From Epiperipatus broadwayi (taxonomy: Eukaryota; Onychophora; Udeonychophora; Euonychophora; Peripatidae), in contig JAQFVV010006274.1 of assembly GCA_028023455.1 (NCBI GenBank), forward strand, positions 5,392,001-5,456,000: a stretch of 64,000 nt of DNA. Direction: 5' to 3'. Positions 1-12,629 of the stretch are shown piece by piece. Under the pieces are notes generated by a model. The model searched no databases, was not told where the DNA came from, and saw only the letters and a program-made list of their open reading frames with translations. Each line of letters starts with the position of its first letter. Position 1 is the first letter of the stretch. A program made the position numbers and the translations under genes.

Positions 1-1124
1 ATATGATATTTGTCCAATATATTTTAACCTTTTTTTTTTTTTATATATGGGTGTTGATGGTATTATTTTCATTTACTTAATTAAAATTCAGGACTAATTC
101 ATAATTTTTAAATAAGTTGAAAAGTTTTTTTTCATATACTCTAAACATTATTTATATTGATTCGTACAATATTTTAATCTATTAAATTAATAATTGATTT
201 GTTGTTTTTTTTCTTTATAAATATTAGTGATATTAAGAGATGGCTTTATTCTGTAAGAAATGCCTGTTAATCTGAGAGGCTAAATCTTGATTGTTAAAAA
301 ATTAAAATATATTTTCATTGGTGGTAGCAGGTAGAGGTATTTTTATTAAAATAATACATTTTATCAAGTGTATTCATTTTACAAAATTCTTTAAGGAAAA
401 TAAAACTTTTAACATATTGTGTAAGCTTTTCTTATATGAAATTATCTAAAATCAATTTACTTTTTTTTATTGATATCAATAGATTTTTAGTCATGATCTT
501 TTTTACAATTGAAATAGTTTTCATATTATCATAATAGCAATTTTTTCTCATTAATTTCCTGGATACTCTTGACCAATATAGTTCTTATCTTTGCTATTTT
601 CTCTATACATATTAAATTCAAATCAATATAATCTTTCATTTTATGCTTTTTGTTATTATGTGGAATGTTTGTACAATTATTTCAATCTTTTTAAAGCAAA
701 AAAAAAAATTAGATATGTTATTTAGTTTTAATTTTATAATTAAAATCAGAAAAGATTATACACTTTATTTAGCACTTTACTTTCCTCAGTATAACTTATG
801 TATTATTGTAAATGCTTACAGACTATTATATAAACCAATATTGATTTTTTTCCTTTCTTTTATTTCTTTCTCTATTTTTCATATAACATTTTATACATTA
901 TACAGCAATGAGAAATATATATACAACTTACATTCTACCTTTATACAATTTTCTATTTAGTACAAAGGACAATGGAATTTTTTTATCAAGAAAACAAAAA
1001 GAAGAATACAATTCAACTATCTTCTGATAAATTTCTAAAGTAAATATCAGATACTAATCAATAAAATATTGTTTATGTACTGCATATTGGAATTTTTGTT
1101 CTTATCAATGCATCTTTTATATCA
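1..1124. other. AT-rich DNA without a recognised gene
   Basis: Very AT-rich sequence with T and A runs. The one long open frame here (643-960, +) translates to low-complexity Phe/Ile/Leu/Tyr-rich sequence with no motif, as expected for chance frames in such DNA. I see no promoter or RNA gene. Confidence 0.6.
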
Positions 1125-1520
1125 CAATTATCAATCAGCACTTCATCATCATCAACCATTATCAGTCCACTGCAGGATGAAGGTCTCTCCAAGTTCATCT
1201 TCTCCGATCTTCAGTTTCTCTTCTCCAAATCACCTCTGCACCCTTTCTTATTTCATCCATCCATCTCATATGTGGTCTCTTTCTGGATCTTTTACAATCT
1301 CTTGGAATCCAGTTTAAGATTTCAATTGTCTATCTATTATCATCTCTTTTAGCAATATGTCCAGCCTAACTCCACTTCAGTCTTTTAATTATTTTTAGTG
1401 AGGACAGTAATACCTGTTTGTTCTCTTACCCATATATTGTGTTTTCGATCTCTTGTTACTCCCAACATGCATCTCTCCATACTTCTTTGAGTAAATCAGC
1501 ACTTATATATATATCTAGAA
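1125..1520 (-). mobile_element. RTE-type LINE, 3' end fragment
   Basis: Read on the minus strand, this encodes the end of an RTE-clade LINE polyprotein in broken frames. The order is the 'DRKHNIWVREQTG' region, then 'RPHMRWMDEIRK', then 'TWRDLHPAVD'. These are the conserved features downstream of the reverse transcriptase in RTE elements, including animal genes misannotated as craniofacial development protein 2-like. Past the coding end the minus strand runs into TGATGATGATGA, the usual short-repeat tail of RTE LINEs. Several stops show that it is dead. The same region recurs, more diverged, at 2655-3060, so these are two insertions of one family. Confidence 0.75.
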
Positions 1521-1584
1521 TAATGATTTTTATTTTTATTATAATATTAAGTTATAACTTTTTAGTATTATTAATTTTATTTTA

Positions 1585-1785
1585 AAAGTCACGTGATCAC
1601 CATCTCTATACTAGCACATAATTGTTGTAAACAAAGGCAAAACTCTCCATACAGGAGTGCCACCCTGTGCCAAACAGATTACTCAATGGATTTTACGCAC
1701 AAGCCTTCTGGCATCCATTGATTACTCTGTTTGGCAAAGAGTGGCACTACTGTATGGAGAGTTTTGCCTTTGTTTATTTTAAACA
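1585..1785. mobile_element. Foldback (MITE-like) element, short copy
   Basis: Two arms of about 61 bp, roughly 1630-1690 and 1712-1776, are near-perfect reverse complements. Each includes the core GGCAAAACTCTCCATAC or its complement, separated by a short loop. The left flank CACGTGATCACCAT at about 1592 matches the outer arm of the larger relative at 10068-10485. This looks like an internally deleted non-autonomous DNA transposon; no transposase is present and the superfamily is unknown. Confidence 0.7.
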
Positions 1786-2654
1786 TCATAATAAATTTAG
1801 TTTTATTAATTTGAGTATGTCTTTCAAATATTTTTATTCTTACAAAATTCTCCTCATCAATCACATAAAAATTTAACATGGTTTTAGTTCGTCTAGTATC
1901 AGTGATCACAGCAATTAATTTTTCATACAGTGAATCCTGCTTCAGCAAACAAAATCTGAAATATAATTATGAATTGGGGCAAAAGTCTCTGCAAATTTAA
2001 AAATATTCTCAAATAATTAATGTTACTTTATTTTTACATTTGTAATAAGAATAATAAAGCTAATGAAAAGAGTACTGAAAGTGAAAAATAAGCAAAAAGC
2101 AATTTACTTATAAATATTTTTACCATACAAATTTTTTAATGAATTCAATAACTATATATCCTTATACATCTTTAATAATTTTATAAATTTTAATCTTTTA
2201 TCTTATTCTTGGCTGATTTTTTTTTGCATAAACTGTTTTATATTTTTAATATATATATATATGTATATATGTCTCTGTGTGTTATTTTACATTTATATAA
2301 CTAACTTTTAAATAATTTAAATTATTTCTATTACTTTAACTATTTCATTAACAATGTAATAAAATTTAAGGTAATAAATTTTTAAAAAAATAATAGAGGA
2401 CTGCCTGTATATGCTAATACATCTCATTAAAAAATAAATATTTTAAAACCACTTTTTGATTTTTTTTTTCTTTATATTGCTCTATTTTCAATTTTTGTAC
2501 ACAATTCAGGAATCAATTAGGTATAAATGTTGAGGACTGCCTGTATTAAGCACTTGTAATAATACCAATCAAAAGTAATATATATTCTATTTATAATTTA
2601 TTTTATATATCATTAATGTAAATTTATATAAAAAGAAAAAGCCACACATATATG
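1786..2654. other. AT-rich DNA without a recognised gene
   Basis: AT-rich spacer with a short (AT)n stretch near 2250-2265. The phrase GAGGACTGCCTGTAT occurs twice (about 2397 and 2532), which hints at a small decayed repeat. No coding or RNA signal is seen. Confidence 0.5.
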
Positions 2655-3785
2655 TGGGTACAACATATCATTTTCAACTATTATCATTCCATTGCACGGT
2701 GAAAGTCTAAGTTTAATCTAGTTTTTCTGATTTCTAGCCTCTCTTCTCCACATCACACCAGCAAACTTTCTTATTTCATCCGTCCATATCATATGTGGTT
2801 TTCTTTCTTGAAATCTCATTTAAAATTTTGACTCTTTCTATAGTCATTTCTTTTTGCAATATGTCCAGTCTAGTTCTACTTTAGTTTCTTAATTCTCCCA
2901 ATAATGTCAGCAATATCTGTTTTCTCTCAATCATATATTTAATTTACAAATCCTTGTTATTTCTAACATTCATCTCTCCATACTTTGTTAAATGGTCTGA
3001 AGTCTTTGTAGTGCTCTTCTGTTAAGTGTTCAAATCTCAAATCCATAAGTATGAATTATTAAAATGCATTTATTAAAAACCCTTTTCAAACACCTAGGCA
3101 TATTTACTTCCATCCAAATTTAATTCTATGATTAATTTTATCGATTACATTTCTAGTTGTATTGATAATCTGATCAAAATATTTATAATTGTTAACTTTT
3201 TTAATTCATCATTAAACAATATTTCAGTTTTTTAGCATTTATTTTTAGTCCTATTTTTTTTTTTTTTTAATTTAATCTGATAACTCTTGCAACATTTTTT
3301 GAAATTCTGAAGCATTATATTTATTTCTTATGCTTTAACTTCCCATTGTAGCTGTAAAAAATTTTGGAGATATGGAATCAACCTGTTATGTATCCATTTC
3401 AGTGTTAATCTTCTTAGTATAATTATTTTATTTAATTATTATTGTTACATTTTGGTAAATATTTTTCAGAATATGACAGTATTCTGAATCTTTATTGTCC
3501 AATGCTTTTAATTACTGTAGTAAGTATAATGACAATTCATATTTATTGGTTTTTTCTATAACTTCTCCCAATACTTGGTGATGATCCACTGTAAAACCAC
3601 ACTTAAATTCCATTAATCCATTTTGTTGGTTAAAATCCAAAATTTGCTGTAGATTTGTTTAATTATCTAGATAAAAAAATTATATAAAACTATTAAAAAA
3701 CTTATAGCTCTGTAATATCTAATAGCTTTATTGCTATGGCATTTTTCCAATCATCTGGTACATGCATCTATTTATAAATATATTG
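2655..3785 (-). mobile_element. RTE-type LINE, reverse transcriptase to C-terminus, decayed
   Basis: On the minus strand the order of a RTE reverse transcriptase can be followed from 3785 down to 2655. First is a diverged 'Fxxgf..DHH' region with 'EKTNKYELSLYL' (the motif before the first catalytic Asp block), at about 3640-3500. Next is 'SEFQKMLQELSD' followed by 'KINAKKTE' (thumb-side conserved block), about 3300-3215. Last comes the C-terminal block similar to the 1125-1520 copy. Many stops and frameshifts occur, and the part between the RT blocks is compressed, so some sequence is deleted. It is a molecular fossil in the same orientation as the copy at 1125-1520. Confidence 0.7.
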
Positions 3786-6700
3786 ATTATAATTCACAAA
3801 TTGCAAATATCAAAAAAACATATAAATCTGTGAACATGATATTGCATGATATAAATTTTTATTTATAAATAGATGTGTGTGTGTGTGTATCATGCACACA
3901 TATAATGTGATTATAATAAAAGATTTATATATATATATATATGTTAATGATATAATGTAAATTTTAAATAGAAAGGAAAAAAGCATCATTAATTTTATTT
4001 TGTTATGATTATAAAAGTACACAATATTGTTTTTTTTATTGCTGTATAATATATATAATAGTTATATAAAAAGAGGGAGAGAAAAGAAAAAAAATATCTT
4101 GGTATCATTATGTATAATGGTATATAAATGTTTAAATTACTGTAATAAACAATATATTGAAACAGGGCTGAGTTCGATCCCTGTTTCAAAAAGTAAAATT
4201 TCCTTGGTATGCGTCGGTATATAGCCAGATTAATTAAATTTATTTCTTCTTCATATTTATATTTCCTTTGTTATATATAAATTTATAATTCTAAATAGGG
4301 ATTTTTAAAAAAAGTTAAAATAAACAAGAGGGGGGGGGGTAGTGTGCTCGTTTGTTTTTTGAGAACGCATGTATATATATTGCTGGATAGAATAAAAAAA
4401 TATATATGTAAATGCAGATATAGAAAATATACTTTATTTTTCAAGATGGAAACTTTTCAATTTCATTTTGGAAAAGTTAAATGAAAGAAAAAATATCAAA
4501 ATTAACTTGATCGATATCTAAGGAATTTGATTAGTGAGCTTAAAGTTTAGATTCAAAAGAATTTCAATGAAAACAAAAGAAGAACAAAATTAGATTCGGA
4601 GGTGCGAAAAGTTTTTGTTCAAAATGAAACCAGATTTTTGAGTGGGGAGAACTTGTTAAAAAGAATTCAGTCTATTGCTGATTTTGTAGAGTGCTGCGAG
4701 AGAGATTCTGTGGACAGAAATGGAGGGTAAAATGGTGGGCAAGCTGGTTTAAGAAAGCGTAAGCGTGCCAGGCAGTGCAATCCTGACCCATGAAGGTCCG
4801 AAGGTAGCCGCAGGAAAAGTAACTGACAAAGATACAAACTAATTGATCTGAAGTCTAAATAAAGAAACAAAGGAATGGAATTAACAAGCAAGAATATAGG
4901 ACAGCCGGAATAAATGATCCAATTTAATTGCCAGTACATAAGTGCTATAAAAAGGACTCAAAACGAATGAAATTTTTCACTTTTAATAATCCATCGTTTT
5001 CCCCCGGGGAAGAAAAGAAATGCAGGAATGTACCCATTCAACAATATGTAATTAGGGTTCCAGATAGCATCTGTTTCTTATAATTTTCACAAACTTTCTT
5101 TACAAACTTCATTATCATGAACGATATGCATAAACTTTTAAAAAAAAGAAAGAATCAAAGAAAAAGAAATGATTTTTCTTACTAGTATGAACTGATATAT
5201 GTTTTATTCATATGATTTTATAAATATCTAAGCTGTGTGTGTATGCATGCATTTTTCTTAAAATAAAGAGCACATATTTAATCATGGTAAAATAAAAATG
5301 TACAAAATTTAAAAATGAAATGTATGTTTATTGGTATTATTTATTTAAGTCTAGTTTTTATAAAAGTAGAAAGAATTTAGAATAGTATATCAAGCATATT
5401 AAAGTATAGTAACCTCCTCCCTCATAGATTTTCCATCGATTTGTCAATCACCTGCCCTGAGCAGAGCTAGTCCAGGACAATTTCCATATTGGTATTCCTG
5501 CTCTCCCAGCATAATTCTTATAGAAATATAGGATTGGCGCTTGTGGTCATAAATTGATGCTCATAAATATGCTGGGCGATAAAATGGAATAATTTTCGAA
5601 TTTTCTTTTAAACAATTACACATATATGTGTGTCGTTATATATACATACATGCACTCTTACAAGATTACATATATGCGTAAGATATATATGGAAAACGGT
5701 ACATCACGTTACAATATAGAACACTGAAAAAGGCGAATAAACATTGGCAAAAGAAGCTTTATTGTGTTAAATAGTACAATATTTGTTTTATAATCTTTTT
5801 CAGTTATATCTATTTTTATATACCTAAAAAAACAATAGAATGCATTTATTTCCATTTTATGATATTTTCGAATTTATATATAGTGAACTTAAAATAGCAT
5901 TATTTTGTTTTTGTATTTCACAGAAGAGTCTTGTCCTATAGAAGGTACTATGTTCATGAGAATTATAATCTGAGATTCTAATTTAACATGGAACCAAGAC
6001 TTTTTTCAAGCATATTGACTAAAAACTGTATACTATTATTGTATAAAAATAATAAAGTTGCATGGGTATGTGTGGATAAATTTAGTCAATAATAAAAAAA
6101 CCTTAAAAATTCATTCTAGGAAATATTATGCATAATAATTAAAATTATGCAAAATCGGAAATAATATAGATATACTAATTTGCAAAGTTATAACAAGGAA
6201 AGTAATTATGCAAATTAGACAAAGTAAAACAAAACTTCTGATCTAGATTTGGGTGTGAAATCATATACAATGTCATGTGAATAGTACCATGCTGTGTGAG
6301 AACAGTTTAGTATACCGAAGAATGCATTTAATGAAAACTTAACAATTGATTATTCAGAAAGAAGTACAGTGAAACAAAATGTAGCATTATAGTTCAACAC
6401 TATAAAGAACTGGGGGGGGGGGGGCTAATGTGATTTTGAAATTATGCGATTCATGTTCTTAATATCGTTCATATTTCACTATTGTAACGGGCACATACGA
6501 CTTTACATTGGTTTTTTATTATTAAACATGAAAAAAAAAAAAGTTCGCAAATAAAAGCTTTTTTAAGAATTAAAAAATCTATCTTAAACTCGTATATATA
6601 TAAAATCGCACAGATGAAAAAAAATTATTAAAATAAAACTTTATTAAAAATAGAAAAAGTATTTTAAAAGCAAAAACTTAAAAAGATTTAATTGAAGATA

Positions 6701-9090
6701 AAAATATATCTTCAAGAATGTAGATAAATTAATTAATCTTTTGTAAAATGGAAATGATTATTTTAATTAGTCAAAGTGAACTAGTCCTTGGGCATTTTAA
6801 ATGTATAAGCAATGGTCAGATAGGAAAACAATAGAAACTAATGGCCAATGAAAGAGATCCATCGGGGAATCGGACCTCAATGGAAGGATCATCATCATCG
6901 ATGATGTAATGTCCATTGGATCCTAAAGTTACATATAAAAGAAAAAGTTTGATAATAAAATTTAGTTGAGTAAAGAAATGTGACTATATGTTTTAGTGCG
7001 GAGTGAAGGAGAAGGGATTGAAAAGACGCACTCTTCAATCTCTTCAGTCTCGTTAAAAAAGGAAAAAGAAATGACATCGTTTTCGTAGATTGAGGACCAT
7101 AGGACATTGAGGGAATTAACGCTGGCTCCAAATGGCAAGCAACTGCAAGAAATTAGAAACTACGGACTTGTTAAAACCGTAAGAACTTTATGAACTCTAA
7201 GCTTTAAATCTATTTTTAAAACTCCAGTATACTAAACAGTAAGAACTTTAATTTTAAAACTTGTTCCATCTTTAAAATAATTGAAATAGAATCCTATCTG
7301 ACCAACTTTATTTATTAATAAGTAATTTTAATTTGATGTATTTCTTTTGTAAAATCATTTCCATTTATTTATTTTTTTTGGTTCTTTTAAGTTTTTATGA
7401 TTTTTGTTTTTCGCTAATTTAATATTATATAAATGTTAAATTTAAGTCGGGCGTGAATGGCTATATAGATTTTTAAAGTTATATTAGGGGAAGGTAATCT
7501 TAGGTTATTTGTTTCGTAGTTGAATTAGGTCAATGGATTGGATATATTGGTGTAATTAGTAGATGTAGCACGAGATTCGCTATGGGCAGAATTGCTTTAT
7601 ATGCTGCACACTTCCTTTTTGGCCTATGGAATGCGATTCATAAGTCGACAAAATAACCGCAGTCCTTTCCTATGGAGTTTTTTTTTTATTGCTCTTCTTG
7701 TCAGATAGATGTAGTATTCCTATCTGATGAGAGGCAATTTCTTCTCTTAACCTTTTGTGCTGCCGTATTCATATTACATTGAATGCATCGATATATCAGG
7801 AGAATTGACTTTGGTTTGACTGCAAACTTTTGGCCTAAGGTTAAATAAGGATAGAATATTTTCTTTCAAATGCAAATCTATGTAGTCTATTCATACTCGA
7901 CACTCCAAATAAAAATGCATTAAATTTAAATTGGGTATGGATGTTGCATGGATTCGTTATCGGTTATGTTTTTTGGTTTTCATATTTTATCAAAATGTAT
8001 AGACATTCGGTAAATACTGATACCTTACTGTGAGTATCTAAGATGTATTATTTCGGATGTCTTTTAAGTTATTGGTGTCTATGCGGCATCTTATGATGAA
8101 TGCTATTGGGTTTCTTATAAATTTCCCTCTGCAATTCCACCAATGATTTTATATTTAGATCGTTTATATTTATTTTGAAATATTTTTGACCGTGTAATCT
8201 ATGTAACCGATCTATACTCAACATTATAAAACAAACTTTTATAAACCCATCTGTGCGAACTTATAAAAATTAAAATGTAAATTTATAAAAATTAAAATGT
8301 AAATTAAAATCAAAGTTAAAAATGTAAGTTAAATTTTAAAATGAAAACTGATACTAAAACAATTTTAAATATTATATATGTGCATAAATAAATGTTTGTG
8401 TGTATAATTTCTGGCAATGGCTTATTTTATTCTTTTTTATATATTCTTAGATAAGAATTTATTATAAAATATAAATCTCTGCTATTCCACTGAGCTAGTG
8501 ACAATGGGCTAACAACCAGAATCAAAATATAAAAAAAAAAATTTTTTTTTTTTGACTTACGTATCTGCCTACTTTATAAATTTTCTAGATTCAAATGTCT
8601 TGTGGCGCCCTGTAGTGTAGATTACATTAAGTCTATCTTTCTCCGGATCGTTATACTATATTTATTAGATATCAAGAAATTTAAATTATTAATAACTTAT
8701 TTTGACTTTAAATGACTTTTTTTTTTTTCAAAAATATAATGTTATATTAGCAGCTAACGTGAATATGGCCTGAAGCTGTATTTAGAATCTTAGCTTCTAT
8801 GTAAATAACCTACTTATACTAATGAGTAAATAATAATAATAGATTTATATGTATGTATAAAAATATTGCAATAAATATTCAAAAATTTTAAACTTTTAAA
8901 ACGTATTTTGTTAGATATTAACAGAAATAAATATTTTTTTAGATTTTTAAAATAAATAATAACGAAGATTTTATTGATTTTATAAACTGAAAATAATCTT
9001 TCTAATGATAATGTATAATCTTTTTGTTTTGATTGCAATCTCATTTTTTTAGTATAGAAACAGAAAACCATTAACACAGCACAAGACTGA
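3786..9090. other. Mostly featureless AT-rich stretch with simple repeats
   Basis: No gene is recognised. Simple repeats include (TG)n at about 3872-3888, (AT)n at about 3921-3943, and G runs at about 4330-4339 and 6411-6423. Two sub-stretches are less AT-rich and could be old element remnants: 4560-4970, and 7440-8130, which includes an odd block at about 7560-7740. The open frames here (for example 4667-4939, 6895-7131 and 8814-9077 on the minus strand) carry no motif I know, and I treat them as chance. Confidence 0.5.
4159..4187. repeat. Perfect 9-bp hairpin resembling a tRNA T arm
   Basis: GAAACAGGG and CCCTGTTTC form a perfect 9-bp stem around the 11-nt loop CTGAGTTCGAT. The loop contains GTTCGATCC, the B-box consensus of tRNA genes. 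No D arm or anticodon arm is evident nearby, so this is at most a tRNA-derived SINE remnant. Confidence 0.35.
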
Positions 9091-9469
9091 AGGAGTGCTA
9101 GTTGTACATCATGTCATGAATCTGATTTCTTACTAGTTCACAAACGAATGCATATTGTCAAATAGCGGTAATGATTAAAATGTGTACGAAAAAAATGTAA
9201 AATTAAATACTGTAGTTAATAAAAAAAGTTTGTTTTGTATTAATTTTTTTCAAATATTTGAAAATTTTTATTAGTCATACTTTATTTCCTTATTTTTTTA
9301 ATGCGAATTTTAAAGTAATTTTTTTTTGTTGCTTTGCTTTTATGCCTATTTCTGAAAATTACAGAACTTATCCTCCATTTTTCAGGATAAGTTACGTTTA
9401 TTTTTGTGCAATTTCTTTTGTGCGTGTTTTCTGATGAACCTATCTACCACATAAAATGAGACCCAGGTG
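9090..9469 (-). mobile_element. TA-target TIR element (pogo/Tigger-like MITE), partial copy
   Basis: The sequence ending at 9469 with GAGACCCAGGTG is the reverse complement of the left 400 bp or so of the complete element at 47403-48370. The shared part covers the terminal inverted repeat, the AACCTATCTA block and about 300 bp of internal sequence. The end is followed by TA, the expected target dinucleotide. The opposite terminus was not found, so the 5' boundary is only the limit of clear similarity. The name of the superfamily rests on the TA duplication and the general look of the TIR, not on a transposase. Confidence 0.7.
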
Positions 9470-10067
9470 TATTCCTTATTTGTATATGGAAGTTAATATA
9501 AAACAACCAGCAATCTGCTAGTTGAAATACTAACATATAGTAATATATAGAGTAATAAACTCTTTGTTAAGTTTAAATTTGAAGGTGTATTTTATTTTAC
9601 AAAATTGTATTGATCGTATAGTTAGCAGATCAATTTAGCTCTGTACACATCATAGCCAACCTATTTAATTATCTAATTATTAGCCAATAAATAGGTATTT
9701 AGTTAATTTCAGCTGGATAGTAAAAATCTCAGGTTAATTTGAATTGGTTGTGAGAGTATTAATGCAATAACAATAAAACAAAAATGCAATTGTGATATGA
9801 TGCATCTTCACTGCTAATGAGGCAAGAGTTACATTTTTCTGTGGGATGCGCTTATAGGTTATTTTTTTATATATCTCACACAAATTGAAAATGATTAATT
9901 GAAAAAATATATTAAATACAACTAATGTATTGTCTGTGCAAAGCACTCACTCTTTTCAAAAACAATTGTTCTTATAATTACCTACAGATTTTTACATTTC
10001 TATTACAAACTTTTATAATTTATTTTATGGATGATAATAATATAAAAGTATGTATTTAAAAAATTGA

Positions 10068-10485
10068 TTATAAACCACTAAACATCACGTGATCACCATT
10101 TCCTATGCTTACACAAGCTGTCAAAACTGAGACAAAACTATCCATATAGTAATGTCTCCCAGTGCAAGCCAGAGTAATCAATGGATGCATGAAGGTTTGT
10201 GCATAAAATCCCTATCTAGTAGCAGCTTGTGTCTTTTATCATTGAGGAGTGCTCTCAAATTCAAGACTCCTCACTGATGAAAGACCTAAGCTAGAAACTA
10301 GTCGAGGTGTTGGATGAGTAACCATTAGATATGAATTTTATGCACAACTCTTGTTGCATCCATTGATGATTTTGGCTTGCATTGGGTGGCACTACTGTAT
10401 GGAGAGTTTTGCCTCTTGTTTTAACAGTTTGTGTAAGCATAGGAAATGGTGATCATGTAATGTTTAGTGGTTTAAAACCAATCAT
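10068..10485. mobile_element. Foldback (MITE-like) element, complete copy
   Basis: Long inverted arms: about 10072-10190 is the reverse complement of about 10340-10482, with small differences. The outermost part reads AAACCACTAAACAT and its complement; the inner part carries the GGAGAGTTTTGCCTC block. A central loop of about 150 bp contains CAAGACTCCTCACTGATGAAAG. No coding capacity is seen, and the 62-codon frame at 10382-10570 is not credible. Copies at 1585-1785 and 10625-10835 make it a family. Confidence 0.75.
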
Positions 10486-10624
10486 GCCCAATAACATGAT
10501 GGTGACTATAGTTATTAAAGAACCAAAGACATCAAAATCTATAAATACTGAATTGGTTAATGAACTTTAATTGAAAATATTATATTTTCATTTTAGACTT
10601 CTAGATTTATAGTTAACTAAAAAG

Positions 10625-10835
10625 GTATAAGATGGATGCTGGAGGGTTTCATTAGATACTAAGATCTAGGTCTCAAATCCAAGACTCCGCACTAATGAAA
10701 GCTACAAGCTAGAAACTAGAGGTGATGATGGATGGACACTAGATAGGGATTTTGTGTACAAAACTTTTTGCAGCCATTGATTGCACTGGGTGGCACTACT
10801 TTATGGAGAGTTTTGCCTCTGTTTTAATAATTGAT
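10625..10835. mobile_element. Foldback element family, right-half copy
   Basis: Matches the loop and right arm of the element at 10068-10485. It shares CCAAGACTCCGCACTAATG, a TAGAAACTAG block and, at the end, GGTGGCACTACTTTATGG followed by GAGAGTTTTGCCTC. The left arm is missing, so this copy cannot fold on itself. It lies about 140 bp from the complete copy in the same orientation, which may reflect a local duplication or separate insertions. Confidence 0.7.
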
Positions 10836-11221
10836 TAATTTATTTATACGATACTTATCTGACTGGAAGTCTTGCTTATGAATTAATAAAACTTGATTTT
10901 TTTCTTATAAGTGATTAAGTATAAATAATTTCCTCATGAATTATAAAAGCAATAGTTGAATGATTTCACTGAAAGAAAATTGTAAAAATATGACTGCAAT
11001 TATCCAACCATTTGTGCTCTTTATAAAATTTTATGAAATTTAAAAACATATATATATAAGAAATAAGCAATGTAAATCATACTATTTTGTTTTATAATTA
11101 CAACAATAATAAAACATAAAACTTAGAAATTGAAAAAAAAAAAATTTCTTCAGTTTTTATTCTGAACAAGCACAATCAAGAACATTTTCTATATTGCAAT
11201 TAGTTTTCTCAGCTTTCACCT

Positions 11222-11532
11222 CTTGCAATGCAATACACTGTGACCTCCTTTTTCAGAGTCAGGAATCTCTCAGCCAGTATGCCTAGAGAAACCTGTTAAC
11301 CACTTTACCTTATCTTTCCATTTACCACACTAAGTTTTTCCCATATTCTTATCTATTTTGCTCCATTCCATTGCCACAACATAATCTTTGTCAACTCCAT
11401 GCCTTTATATCTAAATCCCCCTTATCTTTTCCCAAACCCAGCATAAAAACCAAGAACCCACTTTCTGTATAATCACTTTGTTTATATTTATTCTTCCACA
11501 ACTTCATTATTTGTATCCTTTTGCATTTTGCT
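11222..11532 (-). mobile_element. LINE-A, 3' end fragment
   Basis: This is the reverse complement of the last 300 bp or so of the LINE-A copies at 43-45 kb and 61.6-61.9 kb. On the minus strand it runs from the 'EQSNYTESELL' coding region through 'LWKWD' into the 3' UTR, ending near GGAGGTCACAGTG. The similarity stops where the Gypsy-type LTR element begins at 11534. LINE-A sequence is not evident on the far side of that element, so the LTR element may have inserted here with later loss, or the fragment was already truncated. Confidence 0.75.
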
Positions 11533-11533
11533 A

Positions 11534-12514
11534 TGTCTGGGAGCAATGCCTATGCTACCAAACAGACATAGGCTTATATAAAATTCACCTGGTAACAATA
11601 ATAATATGGCAGCAACTTAGGATTATGATTTAATGGATTAATAATACAACCATTATAAGCACTTTAATTACAGACATAGACATAATAACAATTTATATAA
11701 AGCATATATATTTACATACCCGAAGGCATTCTCAAATAATAATAAAGATCAGTGTGACATGTTTTGTCCTTAGATTTGCTTTGCCACATTGAGACACAAG
11801 CCTCTCCAAAATATTAGATATCAAGGATAACATATGATGATGTCCAGCATTGTTGTTGCAGGTCTATCTGCAGCTTGTAGCTTCCACAAGCAAGTGTTCC
11901 TTGGTGTTTTTTTCTAGAACAATCTTTCATTATTAATTAATAATTAGAACTCCTGTTCTAATTGGTTGAGTCACTTAGATCGTATCCACATAAGTAAAAT
12001 CTTTTTAATTGTTATTATTTAATTAGTTTTCAATAAATTCCATTCTTATTTCTTTTTAAAAAATTAATTTATTTCCTCAGGTTATAATTAAAAAACTGCA
12101 ATTCTTTTATCTATTGCTTCATCAGTTTTAATTTTATTTTTGACTTAAATTTAATCTATTTATTTTTAAACTTTAATTGTGTATGTATTTCAAATATATG
12201 CATATATATAACACAAATGTTTATAACTGTTTTTTTAGCTATATATATATATATATGTTTTTAAAAAATATTCTTAATTTAACATTTTTGCTATTGGTGG
12301 AACTTTAACATTTTTTTCAAATCAGTGATTGTAGCGCCTCTACAATCATCTTTCTACCTTTTATCACCCAGTGGATGACTTGTTTGATCAAGTCGAAACG
12401 TCGGTATATCAATATGTAAATTTTTTAACATGGATGAACCCGCAAAATATGTCTTTTATATATGCAACCCGTGAAAATCTTCGTATCAACATATATATAT
12501 ATATGTATTTAACA
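11534..12514 (-). repeat. 3' LTR of the defective Gypsy element (with insertion)
   Basis: Aligns along its length with 14996-15758, starting at GGGAGCAATG and running through ACTCCTGTTCTAATTGGTTG to the TAGCTATATATA end. Close to its inner end an AT microsatellite is interrupted by about 230 bp (12257-12490) that the sister LTR lacks. Confidence 0.75.
12257..12490. mobile_element. Short insertion inside an (AT)n tract, Penelope-like end?
   Basis: This block is absent from the sister LTR and is flanked on both sides by (AT)n. It contains the hairpin GACTTG-TTTGAT-CAAGTC directly followed by GAAACGTC. That arrangement recalls the hammerhead-type core found at the ends of Penelope-like elements, but the expected CUGANGA upstream of the stem is imperfect here (AGTGGAT). 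Origin is unproven. Confidence 0.35.
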
Positions 12515-12629
12515 TACACATATAGACATAGCATACTTTCCCCCAACTTCATAGATTTACATTTTCTCTGAAGTCAGAATAAAATCACTAAAATAACTGT
12601 TTTTTTGTTTTTTTTAACCCAATCAGGAG

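Noticed and set aside
643-960. 105-codon open frame on the + strand
   Set aside because: Low-complexity Phe/Ile/Leu/Tyr sequence with no motif, expected by chance in AT-rich DNA.
8485-8520. TAGCTCAGTGGAATAG on the minus strand as a tRNA A box
   Set aside because: No B box at the right distance and no cloverleaf.
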